DNA of 15,233 bases from COMBO-56-21 sp041494275 (GTDB lineage: Archaea > Thermoplasmatota > Thermoplasmata > UBA10834). Shown in pieces: positions 13,787-15,233 of this stretch. The notes under the pieces were generated by a model. That model did not search any database, was not told where the DNA came from, and worked only from the letters and a program-made list of their open reading frames with translations. Position 1 is the first letter of the stretch. Every line of letters starts with the position of its first letter. Location of the stretch: the NCBI GenBank assembly GCA_041494275.1, contig JBGQAM010000042.1, positions 1 through 15,233 of the forward strand, read 5' to 3'. Made by a program: the position numbers and the translations under genes.

Positions 13787-14833
13787 ATGTCCAAGATCAC
13801 GATGACTCAAGGTGCGGGCGGAGAGCGGATGCAGGAGTTCATCCGCGAGTTCGTGCTGAAGGAGTTGGATCACGATTTCGGGGAGATACCTCTAGCCGCC
13901 TTGGACGACGCTGCAATCATAGATGGGATCGCGTTCACCACTGACTCGTACACGGTCAAACCACTATTCTTCCCGGGCGGGGACATAGGAGTTCTGTCCG
14001 TCGCGGGGACCGTGAATGACCTATCGGTCATGGGCGCGACACCGTTCGCGCTTTCGTGCGCTATGATAATTCAGGAGGGGTTCTCCGGCGAGGAGCTCCA
14101 CAAGATCATGAAGAGCATAAGCGCGACGGCAAAGAAGGCCGAGGTCAAGATCGTGACTGGTGATACAAAGGTCGTTGAGAAGGGCGCGTTGGATGGCCTG
14201 TTCATCAATACGAGCGGGGTGGGGAAGAGGTCCAAGCACCTTGACCACAACATCCGCGAGGTTAGGAAGCACAGGAAGTTCAAGTGGAACTGGCCGAACG
14301 ATTCCGCCGTGGGTGAGGGCGATGTGCTGATCGCCTCGGGATCGATGGGGAACCACGGCGTGGCGATACTGTCTTTCCGGGAAGGCTACGGATTCGAGAC
14401 GACGGTCAAGAGCGACGCTGCGCCTTTGAATCATCTGATTGCTGCTGGATTGAAGGTCGGAGGCATAACCGCGATGAAAGACCCCACCAGGGGCGGGCTC
14501 GCGAACCTGCTCAATGAGTGGGCGGATAAGTCGGAGATAGGCATCGTTGTCAGGGAAGAGGACATCCCGATTGATGACGCGGTCCTCTCAGCATGCGAGA
14601 TGCTTGGAATAGATCCGCTAGAGGTCGGGAACGAGGGCAAGGTCGTGATCGCCGCTGTCTCAGAGAAGGCAGATGCCGTCCTGAAGGCGATCAGGGCGAG
14701 ACCTGAAGGTAAGAGCGCGAGGATCATCGGAAGGGCGACTAAGTCTGTCAGAGGCGTCATGATGGCGACTCACACCGGTGGTAAGAGGGTAGTCGAGCCG
14801 CCCGTAGGAGATCCCGTGCCGAGAATCTGCTAG
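13787..14833 (+). CDS. hypE: HypE, [NiFe]-hydrogenase maturation protein
   Basis: A 348-residue protein of the PurM/SelD-like fold. HypE takes the carbamoyl group delivered by HypF onto its C-terminal cysteine and dehydrates it with ATP to a thiocyanate, the source of the iron-bound cyanide of [NiFe] hydrogenases. The protein ends in DPVPRIC, with C348 as the last residue, the diagnostic feature. Also seen: QGAGGERM (8-15), DDAAIIDG (40-47), TTDSYTVKPLFFPGGDIG (51-68), GTVNDLSVMGA (74-84), TGDTKVV (124-130), SGSMGNHG (about 185-192) and a DPTRGGLANLLNEWA segment. A charged stretch at about 147-172, rich in K, R, H and W, is longer than I expect between the two halves. No other hyp gene is in the window; the NikR-like regulator hints at nickel use. 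Confidence 0.93.
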   Translation: MSKITMTQGAGGERMQEFIREFVLKELDHDFGEIPLAALDDAAIIDGIAFTTDSYTVKPLFFPGGDIGVLSVAGTVNDLSVMGATPFALSCAMIIQEGFSGEELHKIMKSISATAKKAEVKIVTGDTKVVEKGALDGLFINTSGVGKRSKHLDHNIREVRKHRKFKWNWPNDSAVGEGDVLIASGSMGNHGVAILSFREGYGFETTVKSDAAPLNHLIAAGLKVGGITAMKDPTRGGLANLLNEWADKSEIGIVVREEDIPIDDAVLSACEMLGIDPLEVGNEGKVVIAAVSEKADAVLKAIRARPEGKSARIIGRATKSVRGVMMATHTGGKRVVEPPVGDPVPRIC

Positions 14834-14946
14834 AATGTGAATCGCTCGAATCATGATATTTGCCTCGATGCCGATCATCTGTATGGAGCCGGATGTGAGA
14901 TGAGACAAATGGAGCGGCAGATATGTGCCGAATGCTGGTGCAACTA

Positions 14947-14976
14947 GATTGCGGGTCGAACTAGTACGTCGCAATC
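14947..14976. repeat. Inverted repeat in the hypE-AhpD-like gap
   Basis: GATTGCG at 14947-14953 is repeated inverted as CGCAATC at 14970-14976, with a 16-base spacer containing the palindrome ACTAGT. It lies 41 bases before the next gene's start and could be an operator or an RNA hairpin in its leader. The rest of this 184-base gap shows nothing I can name. Confidence 0.35.
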
Positions 14977-15017
14977 GACATCCTCCATGAAACCGATTTT
15001 GCATCAGGTGAGACTAA

Positions 15018-15233
15018 GTGTCGGAATATGAGGAGACCATTGAGGATATCAAGAAGACGATGGGTGTTGTGTTGGACCAGTTCAAGGCGATTCCGCCTGA
15101 GGCGTTGCCACACGAGTGGAGACTGATGAAGAAGTACGTGTTTTCGGAGACCAAGATACCTGCCAAGTACCGAGAGATGATTGGCCTGGCAGTCGCGTCC
15201 TCGATCAAGTGCCCGTACTGCATCCACTTCCAC
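15018..15233 (+). CDS. AhpD/carboxymuconolactone decarboxylase-like protein (N-terminal part, cut by window)
   Basis: An open frame of 72 codons runs off the right edge. GTG at 15018 is the first possible start, because TAA lies immediately before it in frame, and AGGTGA at 15006-15011 is a good ribosome-binding site six bases upstream. The N-terminal half is helical; KIPAKYREMIGLAVASSIKC leads into C65-P-Y-C68-I-H-F-H72, the C-x2-C-x3-H active-site pattern of AhpD-type proteins. These are small all-helical proteins acting as thiol peroxidase-linked reductants or, in related members, as decarboxylases. Here a redox role is more likely because both cysteines are present. The substrate cannot be told from this part. 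Confidence 0.85.
   Translation, partial: MSEYEETIEDIKKTMGVVLDQFKAIPPEALPHEWRLMKKYVFSETKIPAKYREMIGLAVASSIKCPYCIHFH

Overview
The window looks archaeal. Both tRNA genes carry a short intron between positions 37 and 38 with bulge-helix-bulge pairing. TATA-like boxes lie about 25-30 bases before several starts. The protein set (HisIE-PHP, a NikR-type regulator, stand-alone NAD synthetase, HypE, MobA, archaeal-style REC/PAS histidine kinases) fits a euryarchaeal lineage. By the look of the kinases a Thermoplasmatota-related or methanogen-related genome is my best guess, but that is inference. Base composition is slightly GC-rich by eye, and AGA/AGG arginine codons are common.

Layout. Bases 1-1299 are the end of a histidine operon: the tail of a probable hisF, a hisI-hisE fusion and a PHP-domain phosphatase, joined by 4-base stop/start overlaps. 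A NikR-like metal regulator (1383-1778) follows, convergent with a HAD-family hydrolase (1775-2299, minus). Bases 2306-2776 hold no intact gene but contain a decayed C-terminal piece of an Rcp1-type response regulator. It runs into a REC-histidine kinase (2777-3967) that overlaps a stand-alone receiver protein (3960-4355). An intron-containing tRNA-Glu(CTC) lies on the minus strand. NAD synthetase (minus) and a nitrilase-family amidohydrolase (plus) are then divergently arranged and may be the two halves of a glutamine-dependent NAD synthetase. An intron-containing tRNA-Ser(GGA) follows.

Bases 6661-13075 are dominated by two large paralogous sensor kinases, REC-6xPAS-kinase and REC-5xPAS-kinase. 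They share the same N-terminal receiver and C-terminal kinase core but have different PAS arrays. No DNA-binding output protein is nearby, so their output is unknown. The second kinase is compositionally mosaic. The window ends with mobA (minus), hypE (plus) and the start of an AhpD/carboxymuconolactone-decarboxylase-like protein cut by the window edge.

Taken together: amino-acid and NAD biosynthesis housekeeping, signs of nickel and molybdenum enzyme chemistry (NikR-like, HypE, MobA) suggesting anaerobic redox metabolism, and a dense set of receiver-containing histidine kinases. I see no IS elements, CRISPR arrays or prophage genes.
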